DNA of 49,966 nucleotides from Pseudomonas viridiflava (GCF_900590885.1 NZ_UUON01000023.1:1-49966), one strand, 5' to 3'; numbered from the stretch's first letter, positions 9,219 through 18,537 are shown. Translations and numbers: made by a program. Notes: generated by a model not told the origin, from the sequence alone.

Positions 9219-10235
9219 CTACTTCAGGCTCGCCTCAACCTTTTGCGCCACATCCTCGGTCAACCAGGCTTTCCACACCTCCGGGTGCTCCTTGAGGAAC
9301 GCTTGCGCCACATCCCGTGGCGCGCTGTGGTTCTCGCTCATCGTCGCCAAGGCTTTGTTCAAAGGCTCAATCGGAAACTCGACCTTTTCGAAAAATTCGG
9401 CAATCTGCGGGTGAGCCTTCTGAAACGGCGTGGACACCCCGATACTCAATTTGGAGGCCAGGGAACGCGTGGGTTTGGGATTCGGGTTGTCCGCATCGGT
9501 CAGCGTCTTCCACGCCTGCGCATCAAACGGCGGCTCTTCCAGCTGGATCAACTTGTAGCGGCCCATCAACGGGGTCGGCGACCAGTAGTAGAACAACACC
9601 GGCTTGCCGCGACGGATGGAAGAGGCAATCTCGGCATCCAGTGCCGCCCCGGAGCCGCTGCGGAAATTCACGTAGCTGTCGTCCAGGCCATAGGCCTTGA
9701 GCTTCTGCTTGTTGACCACTTCCGAGGTCCAGCCGATAGGGCTGTTGAGGAAGCGACCCTTGCCTGGGGATTCGGGGTCCTTGAACACATCTTTGTAACG
9801 CGCCAGGTCCTGTACGCTCTTGAGTTCCGGGGCGAGCGGCTTGATGCCTTTGGCCGGGTCGCCCTTGACCACGTATTCCGGCACCCACCAGCCTTCGGTG
9901 GCGCCCTTGACCGTATCGCCCAGGCCCACCACTTTGCCTTCGGCCTCGGCCTTGACCCACACCGGGCTGCGGCCGGCCCACTCTTCGCCGATCACCTGGA
10001 TGTCGTTCTTGGCCAGGGCGGTTTCCAGGGTGATGGTGGTGCCGGGCAAGGTGTCGGTGGGCAAGTCGTAGCCCTTCTCGACAATCACCCGCAGCACTTC
10101 GGTGATCAGGCTGCCGCTTTCCCAGTTCAGGTCGGCGAAATGTATCGGCGCCTCGGCGGCCGAAGCCGGCAACGTCATCACCGACAGCCCAAGGGTTGCC
10201 AGGGCCGCAGCCAACAGCGTTCTCAATCCTTTCAT
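9219..10235 (-). CDS. Glycine betaine/quaternary-amine ABC substrate-binding protein (OpuAC type)
   Basis: A 338-residue periplasmic binding protein. The start at 10235 gives a classic signal peptide (MKGLRTLLAAALATLG... ending ASAAEAP) and has GAGGTGCGAAGG upstream. The mature part has OpuAC-family features: IHFADLNWESG at its start, an aromatic-rich EGWWVPEYVV and VLFYYWSPTPLMGRYKL. Such tryptophan and tyrosine side chains usually form the cage for a quaternary ammonium ligand. No permease or ATPase gene is adjacent. It is therefore an orphan binding protein that probably feeds a core transporter encoded elsewhere, as pseudomonads do for choline, betaine and carnitine. The exact ligand is unknown. 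It converges on the TonB receptor gene with a 15-base gap. Confidence 0.9.
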   Translation of the reverse strand: MKGLRTLLAAALATLGLSVMTLPASAAEAPIHFADLNWESGSLITEVLRVIVEKGYDLPTDTLPGTTITLETALAKNDIQVIGEEWAGRSPVWVKAEAEGKVVGLGDTVKGATEGWWVPEYVVKGDPAKGIKPLAPELKSVQDLARYKDVFKDPESPGKGRFLNSPIGWTSEVVNKQKLKAYGLDDSYVNFRSGSGAALDAEIASSIRRGKPVLFYYWSPTPLMGRYKLIQLEEPPFDAQAWKTLTDADNPNPKPTRSLASKLSIGVSTPFQKAHPQIAEFFEKVEFPIEPLNKALATMSENHSAPRDVAQAFLKEHPEVWKAWLTEDVAQKVEASLK

Positions 10236-10367
10236 GCCTTCGCACCTCGCGATCTCGCAGCCAATAGCGGACGGCTTTGCTGCCAATGCGCGAAGCCTCT
10301 GAATAGTTAAGTCAACTCAACTGTAGTAGAGGTTCCGGGAGATAAGCCTATACGCGGTGTTTATCAA

Positions 10368-10817
10368 TCACTCACTGGCCTTGAAGGTCACCAGCTCACC
10401 CTTGCGCCACTTGGCGGCCTTGCCAGTCACGGCCTTGAGGGTCTTGGTCAGGCCTTCCTGCAGTTGCTCATTGGCGGCAAACACCAGCATCACGCTGTGG
10501 CCTTCCTTGAACACGATGCCCTGGCCCTCGGTCGAAGAAACAAAGGCGTAGTCGCCCAGGCCATAGACCGTCAACTTGATGTCACGGAACTTCAATTCAA
10601 ACTTGCCGCCTTCGCGACTGGGCAATACCGCTGCGCGAAAGTGATCACCCACTTTGAGTTCAAGACGTTGTTTGTCATCGACCACCAACGCCGCCTCTGT
10701 ATCGATTTCCGCGATATAGATGCCTTCGGGCGTCTGCTCTGTTACGTAAACAAAACGAGATTGAAACTGTTTGACCAACTTTGCGCGCAAATCACCCAGC
10801 ACGAATAACGCGTGCAT
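10368..10817 (-). CDS. Conserved-looking hypothetical protein, cytoplasmic
   Basis: A 149-residue protein from the ATG at 10817 (MHALFVLGDLRAKLVKQF). A TTG at 10838 would add seven plausible residues and has a G-rich stretch upstream, so the start is open. No signal peptide or membrane segment is seen. The protein is rich in short beta strands (FELKFRDIKLTVYGLGDYAF) and ends in a basic segment (KWRKGELVTFKASE). I do not recognise the family. It is transcribed away from the small-gene group to its right and is separated from the betaine-binding protein by 132 bases. Codon use is typical of the chromosome, so it is probably a real gene. Confidence 0.7.
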   Translation of the reverse strand: MHALFVLGDLRAKLVKQFQSRFVYVTEQTPEGIYIAEIDTEAALVVDDKQRLELKVGDHFRAAVLPSREGGKFELKFRDIKLTVYGLGDYAFVSSTEGQGIVFKEGHSVMLVFAANEQLQEGLTKTLKAVTGKAAKWRKGELVTFKASE

Positions 10818-10838
10818 ATCCAGATTACTGACTGCCAA

Positions 10839-11236
10839 GGAAACGCCCCCACATCGAAAAGAGCACTGTCCGCCAGAGCGGGCAGCACGAAAAAACCGGC
10901 CATCACGGCACGAGCACACCACACATTCACTGAAAAAAAACTGAAGAAAATCCCGATGCAGCGCCGTAAGACTAGTACAGGCGTGCGCGATGGACCTTGT
11001 GCAAGGTCATCAGGCATCACAGGAGATCACAGGTTCAACGGCCCGAGAATACGGCCCGACCAACTTCAGAGAATAACCCTATTAAAAACGCAGTTTTCCG
11101 ACATCAACACAAAAACACATACCTGGGCATGGAACCAGGCGTCGGCTGCCGACGACAATACTAAAACAGCTGCACAGGTCAAAACTACTCAAAACACTAC
11201 AGATGGGTCAACTGGATAGATCGAAAGGAGCAGGCC
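10839..11236. other. Gene-free stretch with a short inverted repeat
   Basis: About 400 bases between two divergent genes. The plus-strand reading frame across it has low-complexity content and poor codon use, so I do not call it. GACCTTG at 10993-10999 pairs with CAAGGTC at 11002-11008, but no T-run follows. The right end is AT-richer and should hold the promoter of the gene at 11237. Nothing else was seen. Confidence 0.5.
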
Positions 11237-11512
11237 ATGCAACGTCCGCACTCTAACGCTATGTCTTCGCGTATTCGCTCATCAAGTCAGCACGAGGCTC
11301 AATACTACCCCTTGCAAGGCCATGATGGGTGCCCGTATGCGGTTCTTTACCAAGTCGTACCCGCCGGCAGAAACTTTTTCCATATCCGTGAAGTGACCAG
11401 CGGGCGAATCAAAGGCTTTCGCAGTGACCATATCCAGGCCTGCGAACTGGCGAAAAAACTCGAAACCATCCTGCATGAACCTCACGGCGGCATCGTTTCG
11501 TCACCCCGATGA
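11237..11512 (+). CDS. Small hypothetical protein
   Basis: A 91-residue protein with a strong ribosome site (AAAGGAG, eight bases before the ATG). The first ~20 residues are serine/arginine-rich and look disordered. The rest reads like a small folded domain (YPLQGHDGCPYAVLYQVV, then FFHIREVTSGRIKGFRSDH). No signal peptide, membrane helix or known motif is visible, and I do not recognise the family. It is followed by two more small genes in the same direction, which may form a transcription unit. Confidence 0.65.
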   Translation: MQRPHSNAMSSRIRSSSQHEAQYYPLQGHDGCPYAVLYQVVPAGRNFFHIREVTSGRIKGFRSDHIQACELAKKLETILHEPHGGIVSSPR

Positions 11513-11622
11513 CTTTACTACGCCGCCGACCCGCAACAACTGCCATACTGGCCCGTCCACTGAAGTTTGTGCCTTCGGCCCAGGTTTCTACCAGTGCAGT
11601 TATCTCCAAGGGAAGGCTATAC

Positions 11623-11853
11623 GTGACGGAATTTGATATCGGCGAATTTTTCATCCATGGCGACGCAAGAGAGGTAGAGGGCGAGTTCCAGGCAGTCATC
11701 GTGATGCGGGCCAAGCCTCCGCTGAACACCATCACCACGCACCAAGTGGAAAAAGATCGCTGGTTCAAGACTGTCGAAGCCGCTTCCATCGCCGGAAAAG
11801 AGGCCGCCCAGGCCCTGAAAAGCGCCGTGGACTCAGGCGCGCTGAACGCCTGA
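11623..11853 (+). CDS. Small hypothetical protein, GTG start
   Basis: A 76-residue acidic protein starting at the GTG at 11623 (VTEFDIGEFFIHGDAREVE). The start is chosen because AAGGGAAGG lies just upstream and because the longer frame from 11509 has an unlikely N-terminus. The body (GEFQAVIVMRAKPP) reads as a small beta-rich domain, ending in a helix rich in Ala and Lys. Family unknown. It sits between the 91-residue gene and the DUF2789 gene, in the same direction. Confidence 0.65.
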   Translation: MTEFDIGEFFIHGDAREVEGEFQAVIVMRAKPPLNTITTHQVEKDRWFKTVEAASIAGKEAAQALKSAVDSGALNA

Positions 11854-11927
11854 AGACTTCCAACAGAACTATGCCGCGTCACAAGCCTCCCATGCATAAC
11901 GCCCCCCACCCTTGCATGGAGAACGAT

Positions 11928-12164
11928 ATGGACGCGCCAATCCCTACCCTCGAAACCCTGTTCGAACAACTGGGCCTGGATTCATCCCCGGAGGCCATCG
12001 ATGCGTTTATCGTCGCGCATCCTTTGCCCGAGGACGTGAAGCTCATCGACGCGCCATTCTGGTCACCGCAGCAGGCGCAGTTTCTCAAGGAGGAACTGCG
12101 CGAAGACGCCGACTGGGCGATGGCGGTGGATGAACTCAACCAGCGCCTGCACCAACCGCACTAA
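11928..12164 (+). CDS. DUF2789 family protein
   Basis: A 78-residue protein that starts at 11928, with GGAG six bases upstream; an ATG four codons earlier is possible but has no ribosome site. The sequence (PTLETLFEQLGLDS, FIVAHPLPEDVKL, FWSPQQAQFLKEEL) matches the small helical DUF2789 family as I know it, which is common in gamma-proteobacteria and has no assigned function. Only three bases separate its stop from the stop of the convergent chemotaxis gene, so the two 3' ends must share or lack a terminator. Confidence 0.85.
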   Translation: MDAPIPTLETLFEQLGLDSSPEAIDAFIVAHPLPEDVKLIDAPFWSPQQAQFLKEELREDADWAMAVDELNQRLHQPH

Positions 12165-12167
12165 CCT

Positions 12168-13784
12168 CTAGCGCCCGCCCTTGGCCGCCTCGGGTTTATA
12201 GCCCAGGCGCAACCCGCCCCAATGCCGGCCCCTGAGCATGATCGGCACCGACAGGTCATGCATCAGCTCGCCGGTGTCGCGCGTGTAAGTCTGTAGCAAT
12301 ACGGCCTGTTGATGGCTGCCACAGCGAATGCCGGTGCGGTCTTCGAATTTGCGTTTGGTGCGGTTCTGCACCGCATCCACCTGCGCATCACCGGTCAGCG
12401 CCTGGGAAAACGCCTTGTTGTGCGTAGGCACATAACCTTGTGGCGTGCAGGCAATGGCAAACACCAGCCCTTCGTGGCGCGGCAGCAATGCTTCCTGGAT
12501 CGCCGGCAAGACCTGGTCGGTGTAGCCGTCGAACCGGCTGTGGTATTTGCTTGGGCGGGTGTTGGGGATCAGCGTGTAGCTGCGGTCGAACAGGTCATCC
12601 AGGCTGATGCGATTGTGCTGCACATCGGCCTCGAACTGCTCGGCGATGCGGCTCGCGCCTTCGCGCGCGAGGTCGTAGATGCGCTGGTGATAGTCATCCA
12701 GCCCGACTTCCGCCAGGCGCTCGCTGATGGTTTCGGCTTGCCCTTCCATCTGCACGGCAGCATCGGCCAATTGACGGGTTTGCTGGTCGCTCACGGCCAG
12801 GTCGCTGCGCATTTGCTCCACGGCATGGAACAGGCTGTCGAGTTGGGTGCGGTTGGTGTCGGTGCCCTGGGCGATTTCGCTGACCTGGCCTTCCACATCC
12901 GCGGCCAGGCTGGCGATGCTGTGCAGTTGCTCGCCGGCGTGCTCCACCTGTTCGACACCGGTGTGCAGGTCTGCCGACAGTTGGCGAATCTGCTCCACTA
13001 CCTGGGCGGTGCGCTGCTGGATATCGGCGACCATCACCCCGACTTCATCGGTGGCCGTGGCGGTACGGCCTGCCAACCCACGCACTTCATCGGCCACCAC
13101 GGCAAAACCGCGCCCATGTTCACCGGCACGCGCCGCTTCAATGGCGGCGTTAAGCGCCAGCAGGTTGGTCTGGCTGGCGATGGACTGGATCACCAGGGTC
13201 ACCCGCTGGATTTCCTCGCTGCGCTGGCTCAAGGCTTCGATCAGCTCACGGCTGGCATTCGCACGTTGGCTGAGCTGGTGCATGCGGCTGATCGACTGGG
13301 CCAGCACCTCACGGCCTTCGGTACTGCGCCGGTGGGCCTGGCTGGCGGCCTCAAGGGCTTGACGACTCAGTTGAGAAGTGACCTTTTCCGTGCTGATCAT
13401 CACTTCGGCGCTGCTGACAATCTGCTTGGCCGCACCCAATTGCGACTGCAGGCGCGCCGCCAGTTGCTTGACCGAGAAGGCCACGCCGGCAGCGGAGAGC
13501 GCATTGTGGCTGGTGGTATAGGACAGATCGCGAGTCAGCTCGCCAATCGCATCGATAGCTTCGGGCGGGGCCGTGCGCGCAGAGCGGTGTTTAAGCGTGG
13601 GCAGCCAGATCACCAGCAAGGACAGTGGCAGGCAGAGGTAGAGCGGCAGGCCGGCAAACCCCAGGCCCAGCAGGATCAGCACCAGGGCGGTGCTCTGCAG
13701 CAGCGGCGTCAGCCAGCCGGGCAGCCCGCGTACCACCGTTTGCGGCGGTACTGCTGCGCCCATCAGAGATCCGTCTCCAGCCAT
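12168..13784 (-). CDS. Methyl-accepting chemotaxis-type transducer with C-terminal sensor-like domain
   Basis: About 538 residues from the ATG at 13784; further in-frame starts at 13808 and 13850 are possible. Two adjacent membrane helices ([20 protein letters not shown] and the next) leave almost no periplasmic part. The signalling domain follows, with the hairpin tip [20 protein letters not shown] and [17 protein letters not shown], which contacts CheA and CheW. After it, about 140 residues form a conserved C-terminal block ([18 protein letters not shown], then [36 protein letters not shown]). This block, found at the C-terminus of many transducers, looks like the sensing part, so input is probably cytoplasmic. 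Ligand unknown. No other che gene is nearby. Confidence 0.92.
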   Translation of the reverse strand: MAGDGSLMGAAVPPQTVVRGLPGWLTPLLQSTALVLILLGLGFAGLPLYLCLPLSLLVIWLPTLKHRSARTAPPEAIDAIGELTRDLSYTTSHNALSAAGVAFSVKQLAARLQSQLGAAKQIVSSAEVMISTEKVTSQLSRQALEAASQAHRRSTEGREVLAQSISRMHQLSQRANASRELIEALSQRSEEIQRVTLVIQSIASQTNLLALNAAIEAARAGEHGRGFAVVADEVRGLAGRTATATDEVGVMVADIQQRTAQVVEQIRQLSADLHTGVEQVEHAGEQLHSIASLAADVEGQVSEIAQGTDTNRTQLDSLFHAVEQMRSDLAVSDQQTRQLADAAVQMEGQAETISERLAEVGLDDYHQRIYDLAREGASRIAEQFEADVQHNRISLDDLFDRSYTLIPNTRPSKYHSRFDGYTDQVLPAIQEALLPRHEGLVFAIACTPQGYVPTHNKAFSQALTGDAQVDAVQNRTKRKFEDRTGIRCGSHQQAVLLQTYTRDTGELMHDLSVPIMLRGRHWGGLRLGYKPEAAKGGR

Positions 13785-13944
13785 CTTCGTTACCCCGCTG
13801 CTTGTCATTATTGTCGCTGCATTAAACGCCACTATCGGGCCATTATCCATGGGCCTTTAGTGGGGTGGCGTGCAGCAAATCAATAGAGCGGGCGTAACCG
13901 GTGTTGCTCCGGGGCGCAAATGCGCGCGCCCCAGCTTCAGCGCA

Positions 13945-14349
13945 TCAGGCTTGGCGCTGGTGCTTGTCGATCTGCTCGTGGCGCTCTTGCGCTTCGATGC
14001 AGTACTTGGTGGTCGGGCTGATCAGCAGGCGCTTGAGGCCGATAGGCTCGCCGCTGTCATCACACCAGCCAAAGGAATCTTCCTTGATGCGTTCCAGGGC
14101 ACGCTCAAGCTGCGGCAGCATGCGCTGGTCGCGGTCGATGGCGTTGACCAGCCAGGTACGCTCTTCTTCAACGGAAGCGGCGTCGGCCGGGTCGGCCGGG
14201 GTGTCCAGGCTTTCAATGGCGATACGGTTCTGCTCAATGCGCTCGTGGTGTTCCACTTTCATGTCTTGCAGCAACTGCTCGAAAAAAGCGTGCTGTTCGG
14301 CATTCATGTAGTCATCCGCCGGCATGGCCAGCAACTTTTCCTTTGTCAT
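13945..14349 (-). CDS. DksA2-like RNA polymerase-binding regulator lacking two zinc ligands
   Basis: A 134-residue DksA/TraR-family protein starting MTKEKLLAMPADDYMNAEQH, with GAGAAA upstream. DksA proteins bind the RNA polymerase secondary channel and, with ppGpp, reset rRNA and amino-acid promoters. The coiled-coil tip DPADAASVEEE keeps the key acidic residues (D53, D56). In the zinc-finger region only C96 and C117 remain; the other two ligand positions are S99 and A120 (GWCDDSG and KYCIEAQ). This is the pattern of the DksA2 paralogue of P. aeruginosa, which works without zinc and is expressed under zinc starvation. Zur control is therefore likely but no Zur box was identified. It could also be another DksA paralogue. 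Confidence 0.85.
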   Translation of the reverse strand: MTKEKLLAMPADDYMNAEQHAFFEQLLQDMKVEHHERIEQNRIAIESLDTPADPADAASVEEERTWLVNAIDRDQRMLPQLERALERIKEDSFGWCDDSGEPIGLKRLLISPTTKYCIEAQERHEQIDKHQRQA

Positions 14350-14650
14350 TGATTTCTCTATAAAAAATACGTGCATTAAGGCGAATAAGGGAGCGTTCCG
14401 GCCGACCTTTGCAGGTCTCGCAAGGGCGCCGTCCATTTCAAGCGCCACCCGGCACTCAATTTACGAGGGGCGGCAGTCTAAGGCCGACTTGAGGGCGCAG
14501 CAACTGAAATGACAGGCATTTTTTCCGATATAACCCCAAAAGGCACCAGGACGGGCTTGGCGAACGGTCATCGGAGTGCGTTTATAGCAAGAAATTCAAG
14601 TTTGTGGAGCTATATAGAAGACAAACGGTTCGAACTGCCTGGTGATTTTC
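14350..14650. other. Gene-free stretch upstream of dksA2-like gene
   Basis: Three hundred bases with no convincing reading frame. The left end must carry the promoter and leader of the dksA2-like gene. AT-rich patches lie near 14515-14535 and 14585-14625. I see no terminator with a T-run and no recognisable operator. Confidence 0.45.
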
Positions 14651-14684
14651 AAATGTGGGAGGGGGCAAGCCCCCTCCCACATTT
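14651..14684. repeat. Single REP palindrome at the end of the inositol transporter operon
   Basis: A perfect palindrome: 16-base arms (AAATGTGGGAGGGGGC and its complement) around a two-base centre. The core is the same REP sequence found five more times in the window. It sits 26 bases beyond the iatP stop and could act as a transcription stop or mRNA stabiliser. Confidence 0.92.
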
Positions 14685-14709
14685 AGCTCTTCACCCGCTT
14701 CAAGTTCAC

Positions 14710-15732
14710 TCAGCGCTTTAGTTTGCGCTTGTTGCGGTATTGGTCGATCACCACCGCTACCACGATGATCAAGCCCTTGATGATGTCCTGGATATACGCA
14801 TCCACCCCCACAAAGGTAAACCCGCTGGCCATCACGCCGAGGATCAGCGCGCCGATCACGGTGCCGGTGATGCGCCCTACCCCGCCTGCCAGGCTGGTGC
14901 CGCCGATGACCGCTGCGGCAATCGCGTCCAGCTCATAGGACATGCCCATGCCGGCCTGGCCGGTCGCAGCGCGGGCCGAGGCCACCACACCGGCCAGGCC
15001 TGCGAGCAAGCCGGCGATGCTGTAGACGATGATCAAGTGGCGCTTGACGTTGATCCCCGAGGTCCGCGCCGCCTGCATGTTGCCGCCGATGGCGTAGGTG
15101 TACTTGCCGTACTTGGTGTAGCGCAGGGCGATATGGAAGATCACCGCTACCACCAGAAAGATGATCACCGGCATCGCGCCATGGCCGATGGCCGTGTAGG
15201 AATCCGAGAGCATGCTCACCGGCTGGCCTTCGGTGTAGTAACGCGCCAGGCCACGGGCCGAGACCATCATGCCGAGGGTCGCAATAAATGGTGGGATACC
15301 GGTGACGGCGATGATGCTGCCGTTGATCGCCCCCGCCAGCAGCCCGACACCCAGGCCCATCGCCACCGGAATCCACACCGGCAAGTCAGTCAACGACGGG
15401 AACACCGCCCGGGAAAAATCGGAGGTCTGCGCCAAACTGGCGGCGATCATCGCCGACAGCGCCAGCACCGAGCCCGAGGACAAGTCGATCCCCGTGGTGA
15501 TGATCACCTGGGTCACGCCGATGGCGAGCAGGCCAATGATCGACACTTGCAGGATCATCAGCACCAGGCGCTGGGAGTTCATCAAAAAGCTCTGGTCGCG
15601 CACGATCCAGCCGAACACCTCAAACACCAGGCCGATGCCGATCAGCACCAGGAAGATGCTCAGCTCGGTCGGCAGTCGCCGGCGGTTCTTGACCGGGGCC
15701 GTGGCAGGCTTGTTGTCTGTTATTGCGTTCAT
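14710..15732 (-). CDS. iatP: Inositol ABC transporter permease (IatP/RbsC type)
   Basis: A 340-residue membrane permease of the ribose/xylose/inositol family. It starts at the ATG at 15732, with AAGGTG upstream; a TTG two codons earlier is less likely. About eight to ten hydrophobic helices are visible. RbsC-type signatures include ITTGIDLSSGSVLALSAM, TGIPPFIATLGMM and YAIGGNMQAARTSGINV, which forms the cytoplasmic coupling region. It is the last gene of a three-gene operon with a sugar-type ATPase and a periplasmic binding protein. Because the whole cluster flanks inositol-degradation genes, myo-inositol is the likely substrate; the family alone would not distinguish it from ribose. Confidence 0.92.
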   Translation of the reverse strand: MNAITDNKPATAPVKNRRRLPTELSIFLVLIGIGLVFEVFGWIVRDQSFLMNSQRLVLMILQVSIIGLLAIGVTQVIITTGIDLSSGSVLALSAMIAASLAQTSDFSRAVFPSLTDLPVWIPVAMGLGVGLLAGAINGSIIAVTGIPPFIATLGMMVSARGLARYYTEGQPVSMLSDSYTAIGHGAMPVIIFLVVAVIFHIALRYTKYGKYTYAIGGNMQAARTSGINVKRHLIIVYSIAGLLAGLAGVVASARAATGQAGMGMSYELDAIAAAVIGGTSLAGGVGRITGTVIGALILGVMASGFTFVGVDAYIQDIIKGLIIVVAVVIDQYRNKRKLKR

Positions 15733-15763
15733 AGCCAATCACCTTCTTATTCTGTGCAATTCT

Positions 15764-17317
15764 TCAGTGGACCACGGACATGCCCGAGGCCAGCTGCATG
15801 ACTTTTTCCTGGGTCGCATCCGCGCGGTCCAGGGTGCCCATCAGTTCGCCCTCGTGCATCACCATCACCCGATCGCTCATGCCCAGCACTTCGGGCAGCT
15901 CCGAGGAAATCATGATCACCGCCATGCCTTCGCTGGCGAGGAAGGAGATCAAGCGGTAAATCTCGGCCTTGGCGCCGACATCGATGCCACGGGTCGGCTC
16001 ATCGAGAATCAGCAACCGTGGGTTGGTCATCAGCCAGCGCGCCAACAAAGCCTTTTGCTGGTTGCCGCCGGACAAGGTGTCGATGCACTGCTCCAGCGAA
16101 GGCGTCTTCACCCGCAATTTCTTGCACATGTCTTCGCACAGCGCGCGCAGGGCTTTCTGCTGGATAAACCCGTTGCCCGAATAGTGTGGCAGCACCGCCA
16201 TTTCCATATTTTCCAGCACCGACAGGCACGGGAACAGGCCACTGAGCTTGCGGTCCTCGGTCAGCAGCGCGAAGCCTTTCTCGATGGCCATGTGCGGGTC
16301 GCTGATGCGCACCGGCTTGCCGTCGAGGGTGATTTGCCCACCGTCGCTTGGGGTGATGCCAAAAATGGTTTCCGCCACGTTGGTGCGGCCCGAACCCATC
16401 AGCCCGGCGATGCCGAGGATCTCCCCGGCATGCAGGTCGAAGGACACGTCCTTGAACACCCCGTCCAGGCGCAGGTCGCGTACCGACAGCAGCAGCTCGC
16501 CGATGGGCGTCTCGCGCACCGGGAACAGCTGGCTCAGCTCACGCCCCACCATCATCGAGATCAGGCTGTCGCTGTTCATGCTGTCGGCGCGTTGCAGGCC
16601 GATGTAGTGGCCGTCACGGAACACCGCGACTTCATCGGCGATGGCAAACACTTCGTTCATTTTATGCGTGATGTAGACGATGCCTTTGCCCTGGGACTTG
16701 AGGTCGGCAATGATCGAAAACAGGTGGGCCACTTCCTTCTCGGTGATGGCCGAAGTCGGTTCATCCATGATCAGGATGTCGGAATCGTAGGACACCGCCT
16801 TGGCAATCTCGACCATCTGCCGCTCGGCGATGCTCAGGTTGCCCACGTGTTCCTCCGGGTCCAGGTTGATGCGCAGGCGTGCCAGCAGCTCGGCGGTGCA
16901 GCGGTGCATCTCGCGGTGGTTGACCATGTGCAGGCTGTTGAGCTGCTCGCGGCCGATCCAGATGTTTTCGGCGATGCTCATGTGCGGCATCAGGTTGAGT
17001 TCCTGGTGGATCATCGCGATCCCGGCCTTCTGCGCCGCCAGCGGTGTTTCAAACACGATCGGCTTGCCACGCAGGCGGATTTCGCCGGCGTCGGGCTGGT
17101 AGATGCCGGCGATGATTTTCATCAGCGTCGACTTGCCCGCACCGTTCTCACCCATCAGCGCCAGCACGGTGCCGGGGCGCACCCGCAGTTGCACGTCGGC
17201 CAGGGCCACGACGCCGGGAAAGCCTTTGCTGATGTTGACGATTTCCAGCAGGTAGGGTTCGTCCAGCGGCAACGGCTGGATACCGGGGGGCTGCGACACA
17301 GCGGCTTGAGCGAGCAT
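15764..17317 (-). CDS. iatA: Inositol ABC transporter ATP-binding protein, duplicated nucleotide-binding domains
   Basis: A 517-residue ATPase with two fused nucleotide-binding domains, as in RbsA and MglA. Domain one has Walker [10 protein letters not shown], signature [15 protein letters not shown] and Walker [12 protein letters not shown]. Domain two has the degenerate Walker A ([10 protein letters not shown]), signature [15 protein letters not shown] and Walker [15 protein letters not shown]. The start at 17317 ([12 protein letters not shown]) has GGAG nine bases upstream; starts at 17332 and 17347 are also possible. It powers uptake through IatP and sits between the binding-protein and permease genes, 65 and 31 bases from them. 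Confidence 0.94.
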   Translation of the reverse strand: MLAQAAVSQPPGIQPLPLDEPYLLEIVNISKGFPGVVALADVQLRVRPGTVLALMGENGAGKSTLMKIIAGIYQPDAGEIRLRGKPIVFETPLAAQKAGIAMIHQELNLMPHMSIAENIWIGREQLNSLHMVNHREMHRCTAELLARLRINLDPEEHVGNLSIAERQMVEIAKAVSYDSDILIMDEPTSAITEKEVAHLFSIIADLKSQGKGIVYITHKMNEVFAIADEVAVFRDGHYIGLQRADSMNSDSLISMMVGRELSQLFPVRETPIGELLLSVRDLRLDGVFKDVSFDLHAGEILGIAGLMGSGRTNVAETIFGITPSDGGQITLDGKPVRISDPHMAIEKGFALLTEDRKLSGLFPCLSVLENMEMAVLPHYSGNGFIQQKALRALCEDMCKKLRVKTPSLEQCIDTLSGGNQQKALLARWLMTNPRLLILDEPTRGIDVGAKAEIYRLISFLASEGMAVIMISSELPEVLGMSDRVMVMHEGELMGTLDRADATQEKVMQLASGMSVVH

Positions 17318-17382
17318 AGGGAGGTACTCCATCGGCAAGGCGGGCACGACCGCCCTGCCGGCTTATTGTTGTTATGTAAGGG

Positions 17383-18312
17383 CTACTTGAAGTCTTTGAC
17401 GTTGTCCGGCGTGATCAGCTGGAACGGGATCACCACGTTCTGCTCGATAGGCTCGTTCCTGGCCATCTTGCGCGCGGTTTCTACCGACTTGTCGGCCTGG
17501 CCCTTGGCGTCCTGGAAGGCCGACACGGTCATGTCGCCCTTGGTGATCGCGTTGAGGCCGTCCGGCGTGCCGTCGACACCGGCGATCAACACGCCTTTCT
17601 TGCCGGCCGACTTCAGGGCCATGGACGCACCAATAGCCATCTCGTCATTGTTGGCCAGCACCGCGTCAAAATCGCGGCCCTGGGTCAGCCAGTCGTTGAC
17701 CAGGGTCATGCCCTTGTCACGCAGCCAGATACCGGTCTGCTCCTGTTCGATCTTGATGCCTGGGTACTTGGTCAGAACTTCCTTCACGCCTTTGGTACGG
17801 TTGGTGGTGGAGTTGTTTGCCAGGTCGCCCAGCAGGATCACGATGTTGCCCTTGCCGCCGAGTTTCTCGGCGATGTATTGCATTTGCAGCTTGCCGGCCT
17901 CGACGTCATCGGACACCACCGCCGCGACGCCTGGGGCCAGGGTCGGGCTGTCAGGGCGGCGGTTGACGAACACCAGCGGGATTTTCGCCGCCGTGGCGGC
18001 CTTGATGATGTTGGCCGTCGAGGCGGTGTCCACCGGGTTGACGATGATTGCGTCGACCTTCTGGCTGATAAAGTTCTCGACCTGGCTGAGTTGTTTGACC
18101 ACGTCGGCGCGGGCGTCTTCGAACTGCAGCTGCACGCCGTCACCCTTGGGGTAAGACTTGGCTTGCTTGTCCATGTCCTCGCGCAGGTAGGTCAGGAAGG
18201 TGTCATCGAAGGCGGACATGCTCACGCCTATCTTCAGGTCAGCGGCCGAGGCCACACCGCTGGCGAGCAGCATGGATAAAGCCAGTGCGGTAAAACGGAT
18301 CGGGGTCTTCAT
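17383..18312 (-). CDS. ibpA: Inositol periplasmic binding protein
   Basis: A 309-residue ribose-type periplasmic binding protein. The signal peptide is clear (MKTPIRFTALALSMLLASGVASA), and the mature part begins DLKIGVSMSAFDDTF. The two-lobed fold shows in VDAIIVNPVDT, LVFVNRRPDS, ILLGDLANNSTTNRTKGV, ANNDEMAIGA and IAGVDGTPDGL. These polar positions usually bind a cyclic polyol. It is the first gene of the importer operon, followed by iatA and iatP as in the inositol transporter of Caulobacter. A GGAA-N6-TTCC operator candidate lies 318 bases upstream, shared in type with the iolC promoter. Confidence 0.92.
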   Translation of the reverse strand: MKTPIRFTALALSMLLASGVASAADLKIGVSMSAFDDTFLTYLREDMDKQAKSYPKGDGVQLQFEDARADVVKQLSQVENFISQKVDAIIVNPVDTASTANIIKAATAAKIPLVFVNRRPDSPTLAPGVAAVVSDDVEAGKLQMQYIAEKLGGKGNIVILLGDLANNSTTNRTKGVKEVLTKYPGIKIEQEQTGIWLRDKGMTLVNDWLTQGRDFDAVLANNDEMAIGASMALKSAGKKGVLIAGVDGTPDGLNAITKGDMTVSAFQDAKGQADKSVETARKMARNEPIEQNVVIPFQLITPDNVKDFK

Positions 18313-18360
18313 GAACGGTCTGTCTCCACTTTCTTGTTGGTTTTTTGGACGTTGCGTTTA

Positions 18361-18537
18361 TCAGAGCTCGGCGGGCAGTCGAACGACCGGTGCGCCAGGG
18401 ATGCAGCAGACCAGCGCGCCATGGTTTTCGACGCACAGCACATTAAGGAAGGAGAAGTAGAACGGCCGGGCGCGGGGCAGACCGCGTGGCGTATGGGCAG
18501 GGCGTAAAACTCGCAGTACAGCGTTGAAGATTTTCAT
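18361..18537 (-). CDS. Possible 58-residue leader ORF upstream of ibpA
   Basis: A weakly supported reading frame (MKIFNAVLRVLRPAHTPRG, later VENHGALVCCIPGAPVVRL) ending 48 bases before the ibpA start, in the same direction. The ribosome site is poor (AGG about 11 bases upstream), and no family is recognised. It lies in what should be the ibpA leader, so it could be a small gene, an upstream ORF or chance. Confidence 0.3.
   Translation of the reverse strand: MKIFNAVLRVLRPAHTPRGLPRARPFYFSFLNVLCVENHGALVCCIPGAPVVRLPAEL

Noticed and set aside
10812..11219. A 135-codon plus-strand frame in the gap before the small genes
   Set aside because: Threonine/lysine-rich low-complexity content, no ribosome site, and it overlaps the likely start of the opposite gene.
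12309..13886. A 525-codon plus-strand frame opposite the chemotaxis gene
   Set aside because: Antisense shadow; the translation has biased composition and no motif, while the minus strand gives a complete transducer.
13911..13932. GGGGCGC/GCGCCCC stem after the dksA2-like gene as a terminator
   Set aside because: The stem is GC-rich but no T-run follows on the minus strand. Too weak to list as a terminator.
15269..18154. A 961-codon plus-strand reading frame across the inositol importer
   Set aside because: It is antisense to iatP, iatA and ibpA, all of which have full family motifs. The frame is a by-product of strong GC bias and its translation has no domain.
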